A DNA stretch of 64,000 nucleotides from Alopecurus myosuroides (Eukaryota > Streptophyta > Magnoliopsida > Poales > Poaceae), in contig CM054062.1 in the NCBI GenBank assembly GCA_028641055.1, positions 180,079,266 through 180,143,265 of the forward strand, given 5' to 3'. Below the pieces are notes generated by a model. The model ran no database searches. It was not told where the DNA came from and saw only the letters and a list, made by a program, of their open reading frames with translations. Shown here in pieces: positions 35,736-46,743 of the stretch. The position numbers and the translations under genes are program-made. Positions within the stretch are counted from its first letter, which is position 1; every line of letters begins with the position of its first letter.

Positions 35736-36968
35736 ATGTCTGAGGTGTCGGTCATAAACCAGGCGGAGGTGGAGGACGCCGCGGCAGCGCTGGACCTGCC
35801 GCCGGGGTTCCGGTTCCACCCCACCGACGAGGAGATCATAACGCACTACCTCGCCCCGAAGGCACTCGACCACCGCTTCTGCTCCGGCGTCATCGGCGAG
35901 GTCGACCTCAACAAGTGCGAGCCATGGTACCTCCCAGGTACGTATAATCGAGCTCTTCTTCTTTCTCGATCCGGAGCGGAACGGCCGGCCGGCCGACCGT
36001 GGGAATCTTTCCTTACGCAGCTGCGTTTTTGTTCGATTTGGCAGGCAAGGCGAAGATGGGGGAGAAGGAGTGGTACTTCTTCTCCCACAAGGATCGCAAG
36101 TACCCAACAGGGAACCGCACGAACCGCGCCACGGCGACCGGGTACTGGAAGGCCACCGGCAAGGACAAGGAGATCTTCCGCGGGAGGGGCATCCTCGTGG
36201 GCATGAAGAAGACGCTCGTCTTCTACCGCGGCCGCGCCCCCCGCGGCGAGAAGACCGGCTGGGTCATGCACGAGTTCCGCCTCGAGGGCAGGCTCCCCCA
36301 CCCGCTCCCCCGCTCCGCCAAGGTTCGCCGGACTTTAATCCTGCTGCACGTTTTTCCAGTTAATTCGCCACTTTAATTCTGGGTCCGTTCATGAGGTGGT
36401 AAGTAAATCGTAGTCCTTACGCGTGCAGGACGAGTGGGCTGTGTCCAAGGTGTTCAACAAGGAGCTCACGGCGGCGACGAACGGGGCAATGGCGCTGGCG
36501 CCTGCGGCGGAGGAGGGGATCGAGCGGGTCAGCTCGTTCGGCTTCATCAGCGACTTCCTCGACTCCGGGGAGCTGCCGCCCCTCATGGACCCTCCCTTCG
36601 GCGCGGACGTGGACGAGGTGATCGATTTCAAGGGCCCCGCCTACGACGCCGGCCCCCATTCCGAGCTCCAGGTGAAAACGGAAGAGCCCATGCCGCTGCA
36701 GCCACCGCACATGATGTACTCGAGCCCCTACTTCTCGCTGCCGACGGCGAGCTCCGGCGACCAGTCGCCGGCCATCCGGAGGTACTGCAAGGCGGAGCAG
36801 GTGTCGGGGCAGACGTCGGCGCTGAGCCCGTCCCGCGACACCGGGCTGAGCACCGACCCGAACGCGGAGATCTCGTCGGCGGCGACGGCGTCGTCTGAGC
36901 ATCAGGAGTTCCTGGACCACCTCGACGAGTACCCCGCCCTCAACCTCGCCGATATCTGGAAGTACTGA
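35736..36968 (+). CDS. NAC-domain transcription factor (3 exons)
   Basis: Exons 35736-35937, 36045-36322 and 36429-36968 are joined by GT-AG introns of 107 and 106 bp and give 339 residues. NAC proteins are plant-specific nuclear transcription factors. All five NAC subdomains are visible in order: [19 protein letters not shown] (about 21-39), the VDLNKCEPW region, [20 protein letters not shown] with [13 protein letters not shown] (DNA binding), [13 protein letters not shown], and [10 protein letters not shown] before DEWAVSKVF. The intron positions within the domain are typical for the family. The C-terminal activation region is Ser/Pro/acidic and ends [10 protein letters not shown], reminiscent of the ORE1/ANAC087-type clade of senescence and cell-death regulators (inference). 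I do not see the EHVPCFS-encoding miR164 site present in ORE1/CUC members. The gene is intact, with an upstream TATA box and flanking Stowaway MITEs. Confidence 0.95.
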
Positions 36969-38822
36969 AGGCGCGGCTGCGTGACGACACCTACCACGGC
37001 TCCAGCTCGGTTCTGGCGCCCCGGCCGTTGATTAATTACTTAATTTGATTACTTAACTTTGTGTGTGATGCTCATGTTAGCGGGGAGTGCTGATGCATCC
37101 TCATCCTCATCTTCTTTTCCTTTCCGGAGGGACTCTCGGGTCGGATCAGATTAGCATCCGTCCAGGTCCAGACCTCCAGGGATTAGCTAGCTAGGCCTCC
37201 TTGTGTTAATAATTAATTCCCTAGTCGTAGGTTCATATCTTGATCTGTGTATGTACATACCACTAGCACTAGTATTCTGATTGCGCTTAGTAGTAGCTTG
37301 ATGGCTATACAGTTAATGGATGGGTGTAGATTAGGGGACTTGGAAGATCCATTTATGAATTGATTAATTTGGGCGAGCCAGCTAGCGTTAGCTTTGTATG
37401 TACATGTACCCATTAATTGGTTGAGCTTGACATATCTCCATTATGTGAATTGATGCTTTGTCTCTCTCTTTCTCTGTGTGTGCCGCTTTACAATCGCACG
37501 TACGGTTTACTCCTTTCTGGGTGAAACTGGCCGTGACAAGGGATTACTAGTACTGCTCGACCGTGGACACCTTCCGAAATCTATGAAAAGAGGGTGGAGA
37601 AGGTCTCACATGGATGGATGGGACCCTCTCCACGAGCGATGGGTTCGATCCAATTAATATTCCCGGACCACGTCGTGGTCGTAGCGTCCAGTTTGGTGAA
37701 GCCGACACATATAGGCGTACAAAGCTGGAGCCTTATCTCGTTTGGGAAACACCGGACGCGCCCCCGCCTCTCTCGTGTCTCCAAGCCATTAACGGCCGGG
37801 ACAGGAAAAACGAGACGGAACGATCACATCCATGGTGGATCGTGGAACCAACCCCAGCTCGACGCGCGCGCGAGGAGCCGAAGTCTTGTCGCTCACAACC
37901 ACGCCGGACGACGGCGACGAGCCAGGATTTTGCTTGCGCGCGCAGAGCTGGGAATCGCTTGCTTTCTATTCGACCCAAGCCGTGGCGATCCAGCTATGCG
38001 CACGTTTCTACGCGCTCGCTTCGTGCATCAAAACCCGGCGAGGGCGGTCCAGGAAGGAGGATCAGCGAGAATCATTCGGCTAGACACATGTAAATTGAGG
38101 TAGTACGTCCGCGCGAATATTCTGGCTCGCACCCCGAGTCGCATATCCGGGGTCGTGGGCCTCTGGGAATTGGGATTGGATCATTAGCTGTCCATGTCGC
38201 GCCCTGACGTCACAACTTTAGGCTCCCCGTCCACTGGCACATCTCACCTGCCCCTTTCCCCCTTCTCCCACCTTCCATTCTTCTTTTTTTATTAAGTAGG
38301 AGTAGCTCTAGCTAGGGGATGGACAGGTTAATTGGCGATGTTTTTTTAACCCCTCGTCAATGATCACAGGGAGGTCCGTCTAAGCAATGGTTGTGACCAA
38401 GGGATGCATCATCCATGTTGCCCCTAAGCTTCTCCATTAATCTATTTCCCCGAGGATTTGGTTAATTAATCCGGTGGGGATGTCCAGATGCAGGTTGCTT
38501 TCAGTCTGTTGATTAGGGCGCGGATTTTGGACCCATTATCCGGCGATTAGACAAGGCACAACCAGTGGCGGTTGACGTGGGGCCTGCGCATTCGATAGTT
38601 TCTTCCGAAAGCTTTATTTTTGCATCGGATTAGATATCAGGGATCGTTCCGGACGTGACCACTAACTACCAAGAGCAATAGGCCACCGAGACTAGTCGCA
38701 AAAGTCCGACAGCCGGCACCGAATTTTGCATGGTCGACCCTCCTGGATGGATCGCAGGAGCTAGTGCAGGACAACTCCATAGGCCGGCGCAAGTGTAGAA
38801 ATAGTTCATAGTACAAATCACC
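36969..38822. other. NAC 3' UTR and downstream intergenic DNA
   Basis: The first few hundred bases are probably the NAC 3' UTR. A GC-rich stretch 37570-38110 has overlapping open frames in several frames (up to 169 codons), none with a recognised domain. Nothing else is supported. Confidence 0.45.
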
Positions 38823-38824
38823 TA

Positions 38825-38927
38825 CTCACTCTGATCCATATTAATAGGTCCTCAAGTGGATGTATCTAGACATGTTTTATTGCTAGATACAACCACTTGA
38901 GGACCTATTAATATGGATCGGAGGGAG
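38825..38927. mobile_element. Stowaway MITE
   Basis: A 103-bp hairpin element. The right end GATCGGAGGGAG is intact and the left end CACTCTGATC is mutated. The arms ATATTAATAGGTCCTCAAGTG and complement are near-perfect, with flanking TA at 38823-38824 and 38928-38929. It lies about 1.9 kb downstream of the NAC gene. Confidence 0.92.
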
Positions 38928-38929
38928 TA

Positions 38930-39447
38930 CTATATGGTGGTCGTTTCTCTTCCGTTTTCTTTCTCGGGTGATCGAGGGCGCGCGCGACACGGACGGTGGC
39001 TCGTCAAGGACAATAATCTGGGACCGTTACATGGCATCTGCTTGCAGATTATTGGACAGAGTCAAGCAAGGTGTGCATCACCAAATCCAGCAATTGTTTG
39101 CCATTTTAGCAAGAGAAAGATTTTCACCGGAATAAAATGGGATCCTTCCTGGAGTAATGGCGGAGATATGGACTCGGCATATGGAGTACTTTTGGAGTAA
39201 GATGAGGTCCAGTACCGGGTGTGCTACCTTTTCCATAAAGTTTTGTGATCCTCCTTGACAGCCATGGCGAACCCCACACGCTCTCATTCATTCTACGCTT
39301 GACTTGTCTCGCTCGTCAGAGGTAAGAGATGCTACTTCTGTTACCCCCCCCCCCCCCCCCCCCCCCCCCGAAAGAAAAGCTACTTTTGGATTAAAAGTAT
39401 CATGACAGTGCAGCAGAGTTGAGGGTTTTATTGCTAACTATGTGTAA
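38930..39447. other. intergenic, with a 26-C run
   Basis: No gene is supported. A C26 homopolymer lies at 39344-39369. Confidence 0.5.
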
Positions 39448-39820
39448 TTAGAGCATCTCCAGTCGCAGCCCCAAAGCCCCCAGCACCTTTTTGTCTGGAT
39501 AAGCTCCAACCTCGCCCAGTCGTTGCCCCCAGGCTTCCGGTCCGGACACGTCCTTGTTGTCGTCCGTCAATCCCGAGCAAACCCCTTCACCTAGGGGTTC
39601 CGGTAGGGGCGTCCGGACGAGATGAATTGCCGCCCCGCACCAACAGGGTGTCTCCACGTGCCCCACATACCCCACATCTTCTCTCTCCCATCTACCCCAC
39701 ATATTCTCTCTCCATCGATGCACTAGTAGCAAGGAACAAAGCCGCCCGTCTCCTGCCACCGGGCCCTCGAGCTTGAGCTCCACCGCGCCCTCGAGCCCTC
39801 AAGGACGGCGCTGAGGTCGG

Positions 39821-40038
39821 CCTTGCGGATGGTGGAGACTGGAGGGCCATGGAAGGCCGTGCATCGCTGCTCCCCTTCTCGTCCTCGTCCTCGCGCAGCA
39901 GGTCGCCATGGAGTACGCTCGCGCCGCGGCCTTGCGGATGGTGGAGACTGGAGGGCCATGGCCGGCCGTGCATCGCTGCTCCCCTTCTCGTCCTCGTCAT
40001 CGCGCATCAGGTCGCCATGGAGTACGCTCGCGCCGCAG
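39821..40038. repeat. 109-bp tandem duplication inside the Pack element
   Basis: Units 39821-39929 and 39930-40038 are near-identical (both begin CCTTGCGGATGGTGGAGACT). Because 109 is not a multiple of three, the copies are read in different frames. It precedes the captured receptor sequence. Confidence 0.92.
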
Positions 40039-40095
40039 TGCCAAGCAGCACCTCCGACGAGTCGCAGCCTCACGGCGGTGCCTTGTGTGCCCCGG

Positions 40096-40578
40096 ATGGC
40101 GGAGAAGGCGGAGGCCGAGGGGGAGGTGATCGTGAAGCTGGACTGGCGCGAGTCGATGCTGCACCCCGACGAGCGGGTGGAGTACGAGCTGTGGACGAAC
40201 AGCAACGACGAGTGCGGCCCCCGGTGCGACGAGCAGGCGGCGTTCGTGCGGAGCTTTCGGGGCCACGCCCAGATTCTACGGCAGCTGTGCGTGCACCGGG
40301 TGGCGAACGACACGGTGGGCCGGCCGTGGGCGTGGTGGGACTTCACCATGGACTACAAGCTGCGATGCTCGATGAAGGAGAAGAAGTACAGCAAGACCTG
40401 CGCGGAGGAGGTGGTGGCCTCGTTGGTGCTGCCGCTGGACGCGGTGCTGGAGTGCATGGGCGACCCCGACGCCGACACGGAGAACGCCGTCGTGTCCAAG
40501 GAGCAGGAGGACCAGATTGGGCGTGGATCGCGTGGGGACGTGACCATCCTGCCCACGCTGGTCATCAACGACGCTCGC
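40096..40578 (+). pseudogene. captured vacuolar sorting receptor (VSR/BP-80) fragment
   Basis: VSRs are type I membrane proteins that bind vacuolar cargo in the Golgi/TGN. The open frame (which runs 39823-41043) contains VSR luminal-domain hallmarks: [41 protein letters not shown], then [46 protein letters not shown]. The family has about 60 residues between GHAQIL and the LRQ-type motif, including a Cys-rich segment; these are missing here, so the two parts are fused in frame. No intron interrupts the roughly 460 bp, no signal peptide or transmembrane segment is present, and after 40578 the similarity stops. The ATG at 40096 precedes it directly, but whether it is translated is unknown. It is not a functional receptor. 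Confidence 0.85.
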
Positions 40579-41042
40579 AACTCTCCTGCTGCCGCGAGTG
40601 CGCGTGCCGCAGCTGCTCCACGAGCAGGGCCGCACGCCGAACTCGGCCGCGTCCGCGACGTCGAGGCACCAGGACCATGGCAGTGCAGGCGTCTGCCGCC
40701 GGCACGAGCGGCACAACAGCAACAACACTCGCTTCGGGAATCGTCGGAGATGCGGCTTGGTCCACCCACCCCCTTGCCGGCTGCAGGGAGTCGTCGGAGC
40801 GCGACGTGCTGCGGGGATACCGTGGATGCTGGCCGTCTTCGCAGCATGAGCTTGAGCCCGCAAGGTGTCTGTGGATATGACCAACAAGTTTGGAGGGAGT
40901 GTCGGGGGCAGCGACTGGGAAGAAACACCCCCCCCCCCCCCCCCCCCCCCAAAAAAAAATCTCACGTCCGGACACCCTCCAAATCACTGTTTCGGGTGCT
41001 GATCCGGACGGCTATTGGGGGCTCCGACTGGAGATGCTCTTA

Positions 41043-41583
41043 GGAGTACAATTGCCCAGAGGGGTTACTTGCAATTCTACTTGAAAGCCCAAGACGGTTT
41101 GGGTGGGTTTTAGGTGTGGTGGGGACTGGTGTCAATGTACTTGACGATGCTCCTCCTATCCACGTCGCCCTCTCCCCTGCAGATGTTTCACGCGCTTCAA
41201 GTGCAACTGTGATACCCGTCGGTGGCCTCACTAGCGTACCAGCCACAGCTTGGCTAAATCTTGGTGTCCAAGAAAGAAAAGAAAACCAAGCCAGAGTGGG
41301 GGGACCCATATCCGCCCGTCTCTCTCTCACCTTCACTCTGTGTTTCTAGATGATCTTTTTCTCTCCTCACCACGACTCCACGAGTCACTGCTGTTCTGCT
41401 ACCGCAAGCATTTCTTTACCGACGTGGACCGGATATGTTCATATTAATGCTTTTGTTTACCTAGTACAGTACATCTGTTTGACATTATTAATTGAAAAAA
41501 AAACCATCGTACTACTAATATGTCAAACGTTGCCTAACCTTGATAGGCAAAATACCCATACCGTATTAATTGGAGTAGAAGAG
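41043..41583. other. intergenic, nothing recognised
   Basis: Short overlapping frames only; no domain or repeat end seen. Confidence 0.5.
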
Positions 41584-42290
41584 TTTTTTTTTTAATAGGA
41601 AAGTCTGGCCTCTGCATCAGATCGATTCACACAGCTGTTTATATTAAAATAGGCAAACATCCAGATTCAAAGTACAACGAACGAAACATCTCAACGATCT
41701 AAAATGTGGCCACATAAATCAGCCACCAGAATACAACAAACAAAAGACTACTACTCATTGTAGACGTCTAGTGTCTAATCATCCACCCGTGCTGAAGATA
41801 GCTCGTACGACTGCCATCGCCGAGAACAACCGACATCCAAACGTCCATGTTGGTCTACTGGGAGGAGCATCAACCACATATGGATCCAATGTGTAGCACG
41901 ATGAACCACCTGTAAAAATAACCCGTTCCCAAATTGTTAAAAATAACATCGTTCTGGCAATTCCAAATTGCCCGAAGGAAAGCACATACACCAATGTATA
42001 TACTAGCATTAGTTGACTTATCCACCCCATTTAACCACGTACCACAAACAAATTAGTAACAGTAGTTGAAGGTGTAATACTGAAACTAAAGTGTACGAGT
42101 CTCCATATTTTTCTAGCAAACTCACACGATATAAACAGATGCTCTACCGTCTCATCGTTGTTACAGAAGACGCATTTCTTGCATCCAGTCTCCGCCGTAA
42201 TCCAGTCCAATGTCTTTTAACAAGATTATCTTTTGTAAGAAGTTCTTTGCGCTACAAGAACCACATGAAAATCTTAATTGCCCACATGTT
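41584..42290 (-). pseudogene. 5'-truncated LINE remnant: ORF2 C-terminus and 3' end
   Basis: On the minus strand the remnant begins within the ORF2 C-terminal region (KIFMWFL, then LLTKDNLVKRHW), continues with the zinc-binding motif GCKKCVFCNNDETVEHLFISC, and ends with AVVRAIFS, close to the end of the LINE ORF2 at 4949. Frameshifts and a stop interrupt it. The 3' UTR keeps the GATGCAGAGGCC end, followed by an A tail (T run 41584-41593 on the plus strand). 5' truncation is the normal outcome of LINE insertion. Confidence 0.85.
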
Positions 42291-42339
42291 CATCGTTGGT
42301 GGCGGGCTGACACATGTGGCTCTTTGCCGCTAACGATGT

Positions 42340-43019
42340 GCTCCATGACGGTGGTGAGCGTGCGCCCTAATATAGCCGAGAAAGCGTGGCATCCGCCCGC
42401 ACCCGGCCAAACGAGACTCCCGACACGATCTGACTCGTGCCGGAAAAACCCGGCCCATATACGGCACAACCCGTATAAGGCCCGAATTATTCCTGCCGTG
42501 CGGGGCCAGCCCATGGGCCTGTATTCGCTGGGACGCACGGCACTTTGGCCCGACAGTGGCCTGACATGCTCATTTCGGCATGCTTGACACAGTTACGGCA
42601 TGGGCACGATTGCCCAAATATTTGGGCAGGAAATTTGAAATTTAAATTTTCTATGGGGCCGGGAGGATGGGAATGGGGAAGGAGGCAGAATTTCTTCTGT
42701 TGGAGGGTAATTAGGCCACTTTAAGTGTGATTTATGTCATTTTAGATCTGTTTTGTCATATTTAATCATTAGAGGGTTAATTTAGTCCGAAAATTTGTAT
42801 TTTTTCCTATAAAAAAGCACTTCCAACCCTCTAATTTAATCGCGCCATGTCGAGCTGTGCCGGGCCGCGTGCCCGCCCGTTTACGTCATTCCGTGCCGGA
42901 CCAGCCCACGGGCTCCAAAACGAGGAGCAGCCCATTTATCTTGGGCCATGTGGTGTTGGGCCAAATTTCCCGTGCTTGGGACATCCCATTTCGCCCGGCC
43001 TGTTTGGCCAGCTATGACC
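42340..43019. other. GC-rich repetitive DNA, possibly hAT-like
   Basis: Two GC-rich arms (42360-42620 and 42845-43000), full of CGGGC, GGCCC and GCACGGCAC motifs, flank an AT-rich centre (about 42630-42840). The arrangement and motifs resemble GC-rich non-autonomous hAT elements of grasses, but I could not fix ends or a target duplication. Confidence 0.3.
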
Positions 43020-43850
43020 TGCCCAAGTTGAGCTTTTGTGGCGGCGCCTCGGAGCCGCCCCATCGATTCCAGCGCGCGTGGTCGATGTACAGGAATTTCC
43101 CGCCGTAACACTCGTCATTTGCTGGATCTCAAACCGGCAACTGGCGCTTCTCTGGTGTGAGGGCGTTGTAGAAATGGTGTAGCACCTCGGCATCCCATTC
43201 GTTGTCAAAGATGCGAGGCGTGCCGTGTACCACGCCTCGAAAAGGGCAGTGGCCTGCTTCTTGTGTACGTTGTGCCGCCTGAAGCCGTTCGCGGCGAGAT
43301 CATCGTAGTTTGCCATTGCGCGGCGCTTGGAGTTTGCCGTGGCGTGCTACGGCGAGGAAGAGAGAGGACATTGGGGCAGCACGAGGAGTTGTGGCGGCTA
43401 GGTAGGAGCGCGGCGGATTTTTAAGGACGGGGCAGGCGAGCAAGATTGTGTTTGGCATTAATGCCACCGCATGGGGAAACGTGGCGGGCGACGCGTATTC
43501 GACGGGATGCCTCAATGCCAATCCGCAGCGACGGCAGAGCAACATGAATGTCCTGTACGCTGTCTCGGGAACAACCCTCTTTTGAACACGCCGATCGCGG
43601 CTTCCCGTCTCCCCGCAGTGTGGCTGACACGTCTGGCCTATTGGCGACCGCGCTTAGGTAGCGTCATGCACCGTCTCCTCTAGCACTACTGATGCCCCCA
43701 CCCCCTCCCCACACACATCGTATTTGGCGTGATAGCTCTAGAGGGTATTGGAGACCGTCCGGATGAAATGACCCATTGGGGCGGCTGATTGGACGCTGTT
43801 TTTTGGTGGGGCCTACGAGGAGCGCGAGTGGAAATGCTATAATGCTCTAA
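43020..43850 (-). other. possible right part of another GAGCAT-ended element with a captured fragment
   Basis: The right border reads, on the minus strand, GAGCATTATAGCATTTCCACTCG, resembling the GAGCATCTCCA-type ends, with TAA next to it (43848-43850). No left end is found, so the element would be truncated. On the minus strand 43316 (ATG) to about 43040 has coding-like stretches (MANYDDLAANGF; in another frame TPRIFDNEWDAEVLHHFYNA and CYGGKFLYIDHARW) broken by a frame change and a TGA. The protein family is not recognised. Confidence 0.3.
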
Positions 43851-44341
43851 GTGGCTATGCATGTGTCCCTGTCAATAGAACGGAGAAAAAACCTAGTCAA
43901 TTGTTACTTTTGCCTGCGGTGGTCACCAAAATTACACGGTATGCTGATGTTCGGCACACCATTAGAACGTTTAGCTCTCGTGTCATATTCGTTTCCAATA
44001 TTGCTAAACATCGTGAAAGCAGTTGATGTGCTCTCTCCATTTTACAATAAGTGTCGTTTAAATTGATGTATCTAGATATTTTAAGAGGTGTGAATTTGTT
44101 ATATTCCTGTTACAAGAACATTTATGTAAACATAGAGATATATATGCTTCGCCTCAATTAAGTCGAGTTTTAACTGCACCTTAGGAAATTGGTGCATGTT
44201 GCCAGTTTGCAACACAAAAATGTACATACGTATGATGAGAAAAAATTGTTTCCATCCACGTGTTGCATAGTCATACTTCTCGCGACCGCGTCCTCGGTCG
44301 TGGCCTCCTATTGTGTGTTCTAGGCAGTGAAACTCGGAGAT

Positions 44342-46360
44342 TTAGAAAAAGCTCCCGCGGCCATGGCTACGACAGGGCAAGGGTCGCCGCCGCCGCCTTG
44401 ATCTCCGCCCATCGGCCAACTTCGCCGCCGCTGCGACCAGATCGGGCATCTCCTCGTCGTCCTCTTTCAGGTCTTCCCGAGCTTCCGCGCTCCCGTCGCA
44501 TGCTTTGTGCCCCGTCCCGCGGCCGCCCGCACAACCTCCTCCAGCCACTCTAAAGCAGTGACGGGTGTGTGGGGATGGCCCTCGCGTCCATGCCCGCGTC
44601 GCACCCCTCCCCCTCGCGCCATTAGCTCGGGCTGCGCCCTCTGGCTCCCCGCATCCTGCCTCCATGACTCCCCCACCCCCGCCACTTCTGCCTAGCCAAC
44701 TCCCTCCACCGCCATTCCTGCCGGTCCTCCTCGCGCCTCAGGCCCCTTGGATCCTCTCGGAGGAGAGGCGCCACCTCCTGCTTTCCTTTGTGCTCATTTT
44801 CGATCCTAATGTCGATCGGATTGTCATGCTAGAGCTGCTCACCCCGCTGCAGTCGCTCGGGTCCACATGCACGTCCGACGAGGAGGTGCCAGTCTCTGCG
44901 TCTCCTGCCGCATCCCACGCTGTTCTTGGCGCTACCTCGCCCGGCTTCTTTGCGGCCGCCCGTGTTGCACCCCAGCTTCGCTCCATCATCGTCGCGCCCT
45001 CCATCCACCAAGGTTTAGCATGGAGTCTCAGCGCGTCCCCTCCCCCCGCGCCCACTGCCCACGTCGACGACGAGGGATGGCATTCCTTGAAGCCACGACG
45101 TCGTCCACGCCGTGACGAGCCTTCTGTCCGGCGTGATGAAAGAGTGGCTATAACCACCTAGCGTGACGCCCAACCCGACGTGGCTGCGTTGCGGTTCAAG
45201 CGGCGCACCGAGGGGCGGTGTGGCCGTTGCCTAGCTCCTCTGGAGCGCCACAACGCCGCTGCTTGCTGTGCCCCTGTGCGGTGCCTCACCTGCAACCTGG
45301 CCAGCCACATCGAGCGAGGCTGCCCTCTCCGCTTCCATGCCTTGCCGCCAACAAAGCCGCCAAAAAAGCAAAGCCAGGCTCAGCTCGGCCTCCGGTTTCT
45401 GCTCGGCCTCCGCCTCGCCGACCTTCGTCCTCTCCGCTCACGCCCGGAGCGTCCTCGTGGGCCAAGGTCGCTGATGCTCCCCTCCACGCTTGACCGACGC
45501 TCCAGGGCGGTTTCAGTGCGGCGACTTTGAGTCCCACGGGGGACTCGGCCGCTCCGTTGCCCCCCTTCTGACCTCGGCAACGTGCGGCATCGGCTCCGCT
45601 TCGAGCAGACCCGTGAAAGGATACTTATTTGCCTCTAAGCTTCGCATCTTCTTAGCGGAGCTAACGGCGTCCCTCCGTGCGGAGATGAAGGATTGTCTCG
45701 CCGCCGCTGTCACGCCCCTGCTCGCCGAATTGGTGGAGCTCCGCAGCTGGAATGCTCACACGTCTGCGCTCCTCAGACAGACACCCTTTCTACCCCCAGA
45801 GACGCGTTCTGCCTCCCCGATGGTGCAAGGTGAGGTTGTGCACTGTGAGGATGTAGTGTCACATGAGCTCGTCCCATTGCCTGCGGCCAAGCCAAGCGCC
45901 TCACGCCACACCTGCCGTTGTTGTTGAGGTTGTTGGTTTCGACTCAGGAAAAAACATCCTCAACTACTACGTGGAGGCCGCCGCGCTTGGATGCCCCCTC
46001 GCCGCCGATGCTAACGATATTGGTGATGATGATGTTGCTCTCCTCGACTCATCGGACATCGCACTACGCAGTGTCATGACTCTGTATTTTCCTGCCGGCC
46101 ATGCCGTTGCTGGCCACACCTCCTCCGTCGACGCCACGGGCTCTAGTGTACACACCTGTCCCCGATCATCGCAGTAGCAGGCTCGCGACAAAGCCGCTCC
46201 TCCCAGCGGTCGACAAAGCGGTGCGAGTTCTCCACAAGAAAGCTCGACATGGGCGATATGCCCTTGGTGTAGGCCACGAAAGAATTTTAGAGCTCCCTCA
46301 AGACCCCACTTTTAAGTTCGGCAATCGACACGTTGTCAACTCTATTTAGACTTAACTTGC
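44342..46360 (+). pseudogene. decayed LINE ORF1 (gag-like, CCHC zinc knuckles)
   Basis: This is a GC-rich coding remnant of a non-LTR retrotransposon ORF1, unrelated in sequence to the ORF1 at base 2. An N-terminal frame (44565-45158, with GWHSLKPRRRPRRDE) is stopped by TAG at 45159. The same frame then gives two zinc knuckles: CGRCLAPLERHNAAAC (C-x2-C-x6-H-x4-C) and CLTCNLASHIERGC (C-x2-C-x4-H-x4-C). A frameshift follows, then a helical segment LTASLRAEMKDCLAAAVTPL (45490-45927 frame), another shift, and a C-terminal RSSRLATKPLLPAVDKAVRV typical of Triticeae LINE ORF1. No ORF2 follows, so the element is 3'-truncated or rearranged. Confidence 0.75.
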
Positions 46361-46444
46361 CGTCGATGACGGCAACGGATGAAGTTTTGATTGCCCTTGC
46401 TGGCCAGGGGCAACGATTTTCTACCTTCTACGTGATTTGATCCC

Positions 46445-46743
46445 TAGTCTCTAGCCCGGCCTGGCCCGGAATTCCCGGGCCTAGGCCCGACGGGCTTTTC
46501 CATGGGCCGGGCCTGGGACTCAATTTCTAAGCCCGATGCATGTCCCGGCCGGGCCTAGGCATTGATTTTTGGTGTTTTAGCGAAGAGGCCCGGCCCAAGG
46601 CCCAAAATCCCGATGTTTTCCCCTCCCACGGGCCGGCCCTGGGCACGAAAACTAGGCCCGATTGTCGGGCCGGGCTGGGCCTTGGGTTTGTGCTGCGGGC
46701 TTTTTTAGGCCCGGCCCGAGAAATGGCCAGGTATAGTCTCTAG
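46445..46743. mobile_element. hAT-like MITE rich in GGCCCGG
   Basis: A direct repeat TAGTCTCTAG (46445-46454 and 46734-46743) bounds a segment rich in GGCCCGG/CCGGGCC inverted motifs, whose ends read CCCGGCCTGGCC and (reverse complement) TATACCTGGCC. An 8-bp duplication, usual for hAT, fits within the 10-bp repeat. There is no coding capacity. Confidence 0.6.

Larger units (their letters stand above)
39451..41039. mobile_element. Pack-type PIF/Harbinger-like element with captured receptor gene fragment
   Basis: The element is 1,589 bp. The left end GAGCATCTCCAGTCGCAGCC matches the right end's reverse complement GAGCATCTCCAGTCGGAGCC with one mismatch, and it is flanked by TTA at 39448-39450 and 41040-41042. 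Subterminal GTCCGGAC motifs occur at both ends. There is no transposase. The interior contains a 109-bp tandem duplication (39821-40038), a captured vacuolar sorting receptor segment (40096-40578) and a C23-A9 homopolymer (40928-40959). End sequence and TTA duplication match PIF/Harbinger. Confidence 0.88.

Noticed and set aside
37594..38103. 159-169 codon ORFs downstream of the NAC gene
   Set aside because: Several overlapping frames on both strands with similar lengths, no domain and no promoter; typical chance ORFs in GC-rich DNA.
39823..41043. 406-codon ORF as a functional vacuolar sorting receptor gene
   Set aside because: It is confined to a TTA-flanked element and lacks the signal peptide, PA domain, EGF repeats, transmembrane segment and about 60 residues in the middle.
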